Shown: in pieces, positions 14,567 through 19,368 of the stretch
Layout: every line of letters begins with the position of its first letter
How positions within the stretch are numbered: position 1 is the first letter of the stretch
Origin: Candidatus Nitrosopumilus sp.
Lineage (GTDB): Archaea; Thermoproteota; Nitrososphaeria; Nitrososphaerales; Nitrosopumilaceae
Reading direction: 5' to 3'
Assembly (NCBI GenBank): GCA_030637455.1
Contig: DAOWGL010000195.1
Span: 1-19,368 of the forward strand
Length of the DNA: 19,368 nucleotides
The notes under the pieces: generated by a model
Database searches by the model: none
Seen by the model: only the letters and a program-made list of their open reading frames with translations
What the model was told of the DNA's origin: nothing
Made by a program: the position numbers and the translations under genes

Positions 14567-14845
14567 CTAATTTACCTTAATTTGAGAATGGAATAGTTGA
14601 TTAAATTCTTGAGCCATTTTGATGGCAGAATCTGTTGCTTTTTTAATTTCACCAAGTGGTTTTGAACTAGAATTAACTCTCATCCAACATTCATTGGTAA
14701 GAGGGTGCTTTACAATAACTCCTGCAAAATCAGTAGATGATGCTTTTAGCAGTTCATGTTGAATTATGTATAAAATTCCAATATCAGTTTCAGTAATTGA
14801 AAGGCTGATTTCTTTAGGCTCAGAACTGATCACTTGTGCATTCAT
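14567..14845 (-). CDS. rpoL: RNA polymerase subunit L (Rpb11-like)
   Basis: 92 residues. RpoL pairs with RpoD (Rpb3-like) in the assembly platform of the archaeal RNA polymerase, equivalent to one alpha-subunit N-terminal domain. The family motif is seen as HELLKASSTDFAGVIVKHPL at about 31-50, including the LKASSTDFAGV segment and the KHPLTNE turn; the C-terminus is helical. Length fits the family. The ATG at 14845 is about 26-30 nt from the TATATC of a divergent promoter. First gene of an rpoL-tfs-pcn run on the minus strand, placing elongation and replication factors in one unit. Confidence 0.9.
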   Translation of the reverse strand: MNAQVISSEPKEISLSITETDIGILYIIQHELLKASSTDFAGVIVKHPLTNECWMRVNSSSKPLGEIKKATDSAIKMAQEFNQLFHSQIKVN

Positions 14846-14870
14846 GTATTCAGAAAAAGCACATATTGCG

Positions 14871-14880
14871 GATATAAATC
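14871..14880. promoter_or_regulatory. shared bidirectional TATA element of rpoL and the 14897 gene
   Basis: GATATAAATC on the plus strand reads GATTTATATC on the minus strand. The start codons at 14845 (-) and 14897 (+) lie about 26 nt on either side of position 14871. A single AT-rich core can therefore serve both leaderless genes, linking rpoL transcription physically to the plus-strand gene run. Confidence 0.5.
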
Positions 14881-14896
14881 ATTATGAGCAGGAATA

Positions 14897-15433
14897 ATGG
14901 CAGAAAGCAAGATTTCAGTAATAGAATTAGTAAAATCCAAAGATGAGTACTCATCTGACGAAAATATCGAGATAAATGTTCAATTTTCAATCGAAGGAGA
15001 CATTAGAAATGCCTTCAACGAGGCAAATTGGACTAAAGCCTACAATAACAACGATGTTTCATTCAAAGTGAAACATGGTATAAAATTGACATCAGGTGGA
15101 TTGAGAAAGAAGGAATTAGGAAGAACCATTGATACCTATAGAAAGGCATCAATATTTTGGACTCGAAATCCAAAATTAGTCAATCCAATGAAAGATAGAC
15201 GAATTTGGGTACAGATAGCCAAAAATTTTGAACCATTTATCAGATTATCAGAAGAAGAAGTTAGACAGGAATTATTTGACTTTAATGAAAAATTTGTATT
15301 CAAAGCATCAGATTTAGGAAAAGGTAAACACAAGATTGGCGCAGAAGCTTTTGCATCTTGGCAAAAGCATGACTTTACAGAAACTGGAAGTATCAAAAAC
15401 AGCTCAAGTGAAATTGAAATTACAATCAATTAG
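14897..15433 (+). CDS. beta-rich cytoplasmic protein, function unknown
   Basis: 178 residues, without signal peptide, cysteine or membrane segment. The N-terminal part alternates strands (ISVIELVKSKDEYSSDENIE, INVQFSIEG), suggesting a beta-sandwich. The middle is basic (KELGRTIDTYRKASIFWTRN), and the end returns to strands (FTETGSIKNSSSEIEITIN). A helical segment with RLSEEEVRQELFDFNEKF sits around residue 115-132. The family is not one I recognise; an immunoglobulin-like or arrestin-like shape is possible. The ATG at 14897 is supported by the TATA element at 14871-14880. It heads a plus-strand run of three genes with two miniproteins, divergent from rpoL. Confidence 0.7.
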   Translation: MAESKISVIELVKSKDEYSSDENIEINVQFSIEGDIRNAFNEANWTKAYNNNDVSFKVKHGIKLTSGGLRKKELGRTIDTYRKASIFWTRNPKLVNPMKDRRIWVQIAKNFEPFIRLSEEEVRQELFDFNEKFVFKASDLGKGKHKIGAEAFASWQKHDFTETGSIKNSSSEIEITIN

Positions 15434-15434
15434 G

Positions 15435-15442
15435 GATATAAG
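15435..15442 (+). promoter_or_regulatory. TATA box of the first miniprotein
   Basis: GATATAAG directly after the upstream gene's stop and about 27 nt before the ATG at 15465. It supports that ATG over the in-frame GTG at 15453 and over a longer upstream frame. Confidence 0.5.
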
Positions 15443-15464
15443 GAACTTTTTTGTGGAAATACTA

Positions 15465-15617
15465 ATGGCAAAATACGATGGTCTGTTAGGACAACCAATA
15501 CTTGAAGTTGAAGAACCTGATAAAGATGATGGAATTACCTTTATCCTCAAAGACAACAGGTTTATGTTCATAAAAGCAGTTGATGGTAAAATTGAGACCA
15601 TATCAATTCCAGAATAG
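15465..15617 (+). CDS. 50-residue miniprotein, first of a tandem pair
   Basis: Starts MAKYDGLLGQPILEVEEPDK and ends with a VDGK-containing strand and IPE. It aligns without gaps to the next small protein at 16 of 48 positions: MxKxD, VExPDxDxGxT and IKxVDGK. The fold is probably a small beta-meander (two hairpins around DG turns). The frame is open further upstream inside the previous gene, but the ATG at 15465 is fixed by the TATA box at 15435 and by the alignment of both N-termini. No cysteine, charge balance acidic. Family not recognised. The second copy follows ten bases later. Confidence 0.7.
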   Translation: MAKYDGLLGQPILEVEEPDKDDGITFILKDNRFMFIKAVDGKIETISIPE

Positions 15618-15627
15618 GTGAATATGA

Positions 15628-15774
15628 ATGGAAAAATTTGACCCAATCAAAATGTTAGAACTTGTTAAAGTAGAAGATCCTGATGCAGACGGTGGATTGA
15701 CTTTGTTTTTTCAAGAAGATAAAACCTTGAAGATTAAAGTTGTAGATGGAAAATTAGTTTCAGAATTTGTTTAA
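15628..15774 (+). CDS. 48-residue miniprotein, second of a tandem pair
   Basis: Starts MEKFDPIKMLELVKVEDPDA and ends VDGKLVSEFV. It is an ungapped paralogue of the preceding 50-residue protein, about one third identical, with the same VExPDxDxGxT turn and IKxVDGK turn. The ATG is preceded by AGGTGA eight bases upstream (at the stop of the previous gene), a real Shine-Dalgarno, unlike the leaderless first copy; the two are thus one transcript. The conserved frame and codon-by-codon match make it coding despite its size. The stop lies one base from the convergent phosphatase gene. Function unknown. Confidence 0.75.
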   Translation: MEKFDPIKMLELVKVEDPDADGGLTLFFQEDKTLKIKVVDGKLVSEFV

Positions 15775-15775
15775 A

Positions 15776-16270
15776 CTAATTTCTTACATGTTTTTCATAA
15801 AATCCAATAGCTAATTCTTGTACTTCAGATTGAATTGAACCTGGTCTTTCATCTCGAATTTTTTTAATTGCGTTATTGGCTGAAAATTTTTTGTATTTTA
15901 TAAAATAACAAGCAAGTATTGTTCCAGCTCTCCCCATTCCAGCTGCACAGTGAACCATTACGGCTTGATCATTTTTAATTTGTTCATAAATGAAATCAAC
16001 TGCTGAATCTATTCTATCCATATCAGGAGCTGTCAAATCAGGAGTTGGGACATGAAGATATCCAATATTTTCAACCCACTCATCTGGTAGTGATTGCTCA
16101 GTCATAGTTACAATTGATTTTACGCCTTGATTTAGAAGCCAATCAAATTCATCTAAACTTGTTGGAATACCTGAACCTGCTAATTTTTCTTCAATTAACC
16201 AAGAAAAGTTTGTGGGTTTTTTTGTAATTTTACCATGAACCTTTCTCCAAACATTACCAGGTTTACTCAT
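15776..16270 (-). CDS. DUSP23-like dual-specificity protein phosphatase
   Basis: 164 residues, cysteine-dependent phosphatase. The signature HCAAGMGRAGT gives His107, nucleophile Cys108 and Arg114 (CX5R). Asp78 in VPTPDLTAPD is the likely general acid. Flanking blocks NFSWLIEEKLAGSGIP (21-36), GVKSIVTMTEQSLP and RDERPGSIQSEVQ follow the small human phosphatase DUSP23 closely in order and length. The protein should remove phosphate from Tyr or Ser/Thr of proteins, or possibly from another phosphomonoester. It has no extra domains or signal peptide. ATG 16270 is preceded by a strong TATA box. It converges with the miniprotein pair one base away. Confidence 0.9.
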   Translation of the reverse strand: MSKPGNVWRKVHGKITKKPTNFSWLIEEKLAGSGIPTSLDEFDWLLNQGVKSIVTMTEQSLPDEWVENIGYLHVPTPDLTAPDMDRIDSAVDFIYEQIKNDQAVMVHCAAGMGRAGTILACYFIKYKKFSANNAIKKIRDERPGSIQSEVQELAIGFYEKHVRN

Positions 16271-16288
16271 GTTAAATTTAGGATTGTT

Positions 16289-16297
16289 CTATATTTT
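16289..16297 (-). promoter_or_regulatory. TATA box of the DUSP23-like phosphatase gene
   Basis: AAAATATAG on the minus strand, centred about 23 nt before the ATG at 16270. No Shine-Dalgarno is present, so the mRNA is probably leaderless. Confidence 0.5.
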
Positions 16298-16316
16298 TAG
16301 TATTACGTAAGTGTCA

Positions 16317-16958
16317 TTATGATGCTACTGCACGTACAGGAGAACCTGTAGCATTTTTTAGCTTTAAAGGGAGAATTGTAAAATTAAATTCCAAAGATCG
16401 TATTTTATTCATGTTTGCCAAATTTTCTACTATCAAAATATTGTTTTTAGATAATATATGATGTACAGAAAATGATTCATCTTTTCCAAGATCTATACTT
16501 GGGGAATCTATACCAACTAAATTGATTTTTTTAGATGCAAGATACTTTGCAGATGATATATCTAATCCAGGATTTTCAGTGAAATAATTATTATTTTTCA
16601 GATTTTTTTGCCAATCTGTAAAGAAAAAGATTGAAGAGTGGTTTGGGATTTTACCATTCTTTTTTTCAAATGATGTGATATCTGATTTAGTAATAGGAGT
16701 ATTCTTTGATTTTTTGAGTTTGATTAGAATTGCTTTCCCAAAGAGTCTATCAAGAGGAATTTGATGGATTTTTAGTCCTTTTTTAACAAAATGAAATGGT
16801 GCATCTAGATGTGTTCCTGTATGTGAACTTAGGAATAATAGTTCAAGATTATATCCATCATGTTCTATATCTGACCAATTGATGAATTGGGGTGTTGGAG
16901 ATCCAGGAAAACTTGGAATAGATTCTGATATTGTAAGTGACAGATCTATTGGCTTCAC
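16317..16958 (-). CDS. cyclase-family metal-dependent hydrolase (KynB-like)
   Basis: 213 residues of the cyclase/kynurenine-formamidase family, which hydrolyses amide or ester bonds with a bound Zn or Mn. The metal motif HTGTHLDAPFHF is complete at residues 46-57: His46, His50, Asp52, His56. A further block, GIDSPSIDLGKDESFSVHHI, holds the second histidine region and is followed by the ENLAN segment with the usual glutamate. Start GTG 16958, no closer ATG. The substrate is open: N-formylkynurenine is known for KynB, but no tryptophan-degradation gene is near, and many relatives act on other substrates. It runs divergent to the Lrp-like gene across 60 bases and has its own promoter independent of the phosphatase gene. 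Confidence 0.82.
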   Translation of the reverse strand: MKPIDLSLTISESIPSFPGSPTPQFINWSDIEHDGYNLELLFLSSHTGTHLDAPFHFVKKGLKIHQIPLDRLFGKAILIKLKKSKNTPITKSDITSFEKKNGKIPNHSSIFFFTDWQKNLKNNNYFTENPGLDISSAKYLASKKINLVGIDSPSIDLGKDESFSVHHILSKNNILIVENLANMNKIRSLEFNFTILPLKLKNATGSPVRAVAS

Positions 16959-17018
16959 ATTATCAGAACGTATTGGTGATTAATCAATTTTGAATAATGA
17001 AAAGTTAAATACTGTATC

Positions 17019-17291
17019 ATGAAAAAACCACTTGTGCCTACAGCGTATGTTCTATTGAATTCTGATTTAGGATCAGATGAATCAATCATCAGCGAAGTAA
17101 AACAAATTCTTGCGGAAGAAAATGTGAAATATGAAGTTCAGGGTGTATACGGAGTATACGATATTGTCCTAAAGTTAACTTCTGATGATGCTGAAAAATT
17201 ACGTGCAATCATTACCAATAAAGTTAGAAAAATTAGCAAAGTTCAATCTACGCTAACAATGATGGTAATTGAAGAGCAAGAAAACCTATAA
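17019..17291 (+). CDS. stand-alone Lrp/AsnC ligand-binding (RAM) domain protein
   Basis: 90 residues consisting of one alpha/beta RAM domain (PTAYVLLNSDLGSDESIISE, then VQGVYGVYDIVLKLTSDD), with no helix-turn-helix. The YGVYDIVLK strand followed by a helix (DAEKLRAIITNKVRKI) and a final strand (TLTMMVIEEQ) is the Lrp core. Such single-domain Lrp proteins oligomerise, bind amino acids, and can modulate full-length Lrp regulators or act as metabolic sensors. ATG 17019 follows a TTTGAATAATGA box about 26 nt upstream. Its 3' end overlaps the convergent aminotransferase gene by six bases. The ligand is unknown. Confidence 0.85.
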   Translation: MKKPLVPTAYVLLNSDLGSDESIISEVKQILAEENVKYEVQGVYGVYDIVLKLTSDDAEKLRAIITNKVRKISKVQSTLTMMVIEEQENL

Positions 17292-18437
17292 TTTCTTTAT
17301 TTTATCAATTACATCTAAAATCTGAGATTCAGTATTGAAAAAGTGTGGTGATACTCGTATTATCTTCTTGTCTATTATTTCCCTTACTGCTAAAATGATA
17401 TTTTGTTTTTCAAGTTTATCAACAACTTGTTGAGAATCAAATCCTTTGATGTTAAAAGAAACAATACTTGTTCTAACATTTGGATCATCTGGACCATACA
17501 AAATAATATTTGGAATTTTTGATAATTCTTCTCTAAAAAGATTAGATAGGTATTGATTTTTTTCACGAATGTTATTCATTCCAAATTTTAATAAATAATT
17601 TGCAGATGATTCTAATCCAACAATTCCCACATAATTTCTAAATCCAGTTTGAAATTTATCTGGCAATTCTTTGTATGCCAACTTTGAATCATCATAAATG
17701 ATTGCAGATTCACCACCAATAGTTTTGGGTTCTAATAGTTCACTAGAACTTCTTTTACAGTAAAATAATCCTGTACCCATAGGTCCACAAAGCCACTTAG
17801 ATCCATTAAATGACATGAAATCACATTTTATTTTTGAAACATCGATATCACCAATACAACCTATACTTTGTGCACTGTCAATGAAAAATGGGACCTTATT
17901 TTCAAGAATTTTTCCTATTTCTTCTACAGGTATAATTGCACCAGTATTATACAATACATGACTAAGTGTAACTAGTTTTGTCTTATCATTAACAAGTGAT
18001 TCTAAATCATCTAATTTAAAAAAACCATTATCATCAATGGGTAAATTTTGAATAGAAATTTTTTCTTGTAATTTAATCCATGGGTAAAAATTTGCATGAT
18101 GTTCGTGTGTCATTCCGCGAATTATCATATTAGAGTCATTATCAAAAGATAATCCATTTGCTACAAAATTAATTCCATCAGTAGTACTTTGAGTGAGAAC
18201 TACTTCATCAGGTTGACAAGAGATAATTTTTGCTATAGTTTTTCGCACATTTCGTAGTTTATCATTAACAAATGGTTCTGACTCTTTTGAATCAGGACCA
18301 ATAGAATTGTATGTAATTAAAAATTCTTTCATAGCCTCAATACTTTGAGTAGGCATTAAAGAGACAGAAGCATTATTGAGATAGATTTTATCTGAGATTG
18401 GGAAATCATCTGAAATGTCTTTAGATATCAAATTCAT
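17286..18437 (-). CDS. class V aminotransferase, SufS-like but lacking the catalytic cysteine
   Basis: 383 residues, fold-type I PLP enzyme. Seen: TQSTTDGIN (82-90, phosphate site), the THEHHANFYPW block (110-120) with the PLP-stacking His114, DSAQS (187-191), and SFNGSKWLCGPMGTG with K214 as the PLP lysine. These match SufS/CsdA cysteine desulfurases. However, the last 150 residues contain no cysteine, and the segment that carries the SufS active-site cysteine is shortened (ILAVREIIDKKIIRVSPHFF). It therefore should not form a persulfide; isopenicillin-N epimerase-like or another lyase/aminotransferase chemistry is more likely. ATG 18437; divergent from the RecA-fold gene with only a short spacer. 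Confidence 0.82.
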   Translation of the reverse strand: MNLISKDISDDFPISDKIYLNNASVSLMPTQSIEAMKEFLITYNSIGPDSKESEPFVNDKLRNVRKTIAKIISCQPDEVVLTQSTTDGINFVANGLSFDNDSNMIIRGMTHEHHANFYPWIKLQEKISIQNLPIDDNGFFKLDDLESLVNDKTKLVTLSHVLYNTGAIIPVEEIGKILENKVPFFIDSAQSIGCIGDIDVSKIKCDFMSFNGSKWLCGPMGTGLFYCKRSSSELLEPKTIGGESAIIYDDSKLAYKELPDKFQTGFRNYVGIVGLESSANYLLKFGMNNIREKNQYLSNLFREELSKIPNIILYGPDDPNVRTSIVSFNIKGFDSQQVVDKLEKQNIILAVREIIDKKIIRVSPHFFNTESQILDVIDKIKKL

Positions 18438-18460
18438 TATTATATCTGTAGAATGCTAAT

Positions 18461-19057
18461 TTGGTGTTGGATAAAAATCCTGAGCAAATTATAGATAATG
18501 ATTTAACACAAATTCAAATTAAATTTGAACAAAACAATCCAAATATCGTTTTATGTTCAAAACCATTCCATAAAATTGAATTTCTTAATAGATTAATCAA
18601 TTCAACTGAAGATCCAATAATTTTCATTGACATGGATTTACTATACACGGGATATGTAGAATCTAAAATGATTCAGAAAAAAGAAAATCTAACAATCTTT
18701 TGCCCAAATAAAACAGATTGGGAAGAAAAATTCTCTGAAATTATTTCCAAAGTATCAAAAGACAGATTTTTGATAATTATTGACTCCTTTAACGGGGTCT
18801 ACAATTTGTTTGATGACTTGGAATCAGCCATATTCATTAATTCGTGTATAATGTTACTCTCATCAATTGGAAATCATGTTAAATCATCTGTTGTAATAAC
18901 TGGAATGGCACGAAAAAAAGAAAATGATGGTTGGATTCTTTCACCAGGTGGAAGACACATCATTAAATCAGAAAAAACAGGTGTTTATTTTCTTAAAAAA
19001 ACTGAAAATGGCTTGACAATTAGCACTTTAGAACAAACAGATGGAAAAAGAAAATAA
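18461..19057 (+). CDS. RecA-fold protein with degenerate P-loop
   Basis: 198 residues. The strand KDRFLIIIDSF (100-110) looks like a RecA/RadA Walker B with Asp108. The C-terminal part (ILSPGGRHIIKSEKTGVYFL) resembles the late strands of RadA/RecA ATPases, where a GG precedes the hydrophobic strand. At the place of Walker A, residues 29-45 read IVLCSKPFHKIEFLNRL, with none of the GxxGxGKT glycines, so ATP binding is doubtful. It is shorter than RadA and lacks the N-terminal domain. Three start codons are tandem (TTG 18461, GTG 18464, TTG 18467); a TATTATATC box at 18437-18445 best fits the last. Possibly a non-catalytic RadA-like partner or a signalling RecA-fold protein. Divergent from the aminotransferase gene. 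Confidence 0.55.
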   Translation: MVLDKNPEQIIDNDLTQIQIKFEQNNPNIVLCSKPFHKIEFLNRLINSTEDPIIFIDMDLLYTGYVESKMIQKKENLTIFCPNKTDWEEKFSEIISKVSKDRFLIIIDSFNGVYNLFDDLESAIFINSCIMLLSSIGNHVKSSVVITGMARKKENDGWILSPGGRHIIKSEKTGVYFLKKTENGLTISTLEQTDGKRK

Positions 19058-19089
19058 AAAATGAAAATCTAAGATAGCGATCAAAATTA

Positions 19090-19122
19090 AAACGCCGTTA
19101 TAAAATATCAAACGCCGTTATA
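19090..19122 (+). repeat. two 13-bp direct repeats, likely operator of the ferredoxin gene
   Basis: AAACGCCGTTATA occurs at 19090-19102 and, identically, at 19110-19122, exactly 20 bp apart. Each contains the perfect 9-bp palindrome AACGCCGTT (centres 19095 and 19115), and the two centres lie on the same face of the helix. AAATATC and GATATTT arms flank the second copy (19103-19109, 19127-19133). The pair ends 20 bases before the TATA box of the ferredoxin gene, a position suited to a regulator binding as two dimers. The rest of the spacer, to 19175, holds nothing else that I recognise. Confidence 0.6.
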
Positions 19123-19142
19123 GCACGATATTTCTAGGCAAA

Positions 19143-19150
19143 TTATATTA
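19143..19150 (+). promoter_or_regulatory. TATA box of the ferredoxin gene
   Basis: TTATATTA about 30 nt before the ATG at 19176; AT-rich context, no Shine-Dalgarno. A leaderless transcript starting near 19173-19176 is expected. Confidence 0.55.
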
Positions 19151-19175
19151 ATACCAAATCAAAAAATACTTCATT

Positions 19176-19368
19176 ATGCCTGTAGGAATAATTCCAGACA
19201 TCAGTGAACAAATGTGTATCGGATGCGCACTATGTGTAGAAATCTGTACCACACTTGGACCAGATGTCCTAAGAGTAAAACCAGTTGAAGGCTGGAAGAG
19301 AGGTAAAGCATTTGTCTTTTACCCAGAAAGATGTATTTCAGATGGTGCATGCATTGGTGTATGCCCAA
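19176..19368 (+). CDS. ferredoxin with two [4Fe-4S]-type cysteine motifs (partial, 3' cut off)
   Basis: The first 64 residues are visible and the frame runs off the window. CIGCALCVEIC gives C14, C17, C20 and C24 (CxxCxxCxxxC), and the second set begins C53, C59, C63-P64 (CISDGACIGVCP), with the first cysteine spaced CxxxxxC. Between them lies an insertion with a GWKRGKAF loop, typical of archaeal ferredoxins and ferredoxin-like electron carriers. It should shuttle low-potential electrons, for example to oxidoreductases of carbon fixation or to nitrogen metabolism; no partner is visible here. The tandem operator-like repeats just upstream suggest regulated expression, perhaps tied to iron or redox state. 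Confidence 0.88.
   Translation, partial: MPVGIIPDISEQMCIGCALCVEICTTLGPDVLRVKPVEGWKRGKAFVFYPERCISDGACIGVCP

Noticed and set aside
15136-15429. Long minus-strand frame opposite the 14897 gene
   Set aside because: Shadow frame with low-complexity serine/leucine composition and no promoter; the plus-strand gene is supported by its TATA box.
15336-15464. N-terminal extension of the first miniprotein
   Set aside because: It overlaps the upstream gene in another frame; the TATA box and paralogue alignment place the start at 15465.
1-19368. CRISPR arrays, insertion sequences, tRNA or rRNA genes
   Set aside because: I looked for spaced repeats, terminal inverted repeats, transposase motifs and cloverleaf sequences in the spacers and saw none.

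Overview
This is an AT-rich, gene-dense archaeal chromosome segment. Its content (RpoL, TFS, a single PCNA, archaeal TyrRS, CbiH/CobJ, many small zinc-ribbon proteins, winged-helix proteins) and its promoter style point to an ammonia-oxidising thaumarchaeon close to Nitrosopumilus. Most genes appear leaderless: a TATA-like box lies roughly 22-30 nt before the start codon, no Shine-Dalgarno is visible, and TTG is a very common start. I see no mobile element, CRISPR array, rRNA or tRNA.

Layout. 1-1561: the end of a flavin-reductase-like gene, a decayed exported-protein gene, a tiny Cys-rich ORF, a two-gene membrane/coiled-coil unit and a small HTH protein. 1775-4588: cyclophilin followed directly by an anchored exported protein, then a divergent pair of zinc-ribbon miniproteins sharing one TATA element, a winged-helix protein and a secreted protein. 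4600-7429: PfkB kinase, dimeric dUTPase-like protein, and a GTGA-coupled pair of DegT aminotransferase and MtrA-like corrinoid protein. 7509-9688: four-helix membrane protein, small zinc finger, small helical protein and TyrRS.

9685-14845 is all minus strand: CbiH/CobJ, a large exported repeat protein, aspartate kinase, and the information-processing group rpoL-tfs-pcn. 14897-15774 is a plus-strand run of an unknown protein and two tandemly duplicated 50-residue miniproteins, the first protein sharing a divergent promoter with rpoL. 15776-19057 holds a DUSP23-like phosphatase, a cyclase-family hydrolase, a stand-alone Lrp ligand domain, a SufS-like aminotransferase without the catalytic cysteine, and a RecA-fold protein with a degraded P-loop. 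The window ends in a ferredoxin gene whose promoter carries two identical 13-bp elements exactly 20 bp apart.

Functionally this is core housekeeping (transcription, replication, translation, amino-acid and B12 synthesis) interleaved with lineage-specific small and exported proteins. The least explained parts are the duplicated miniproteins, the shared-TATA divergent promoters, the ferredoxin operator and the MtrA-like/DegT pair.
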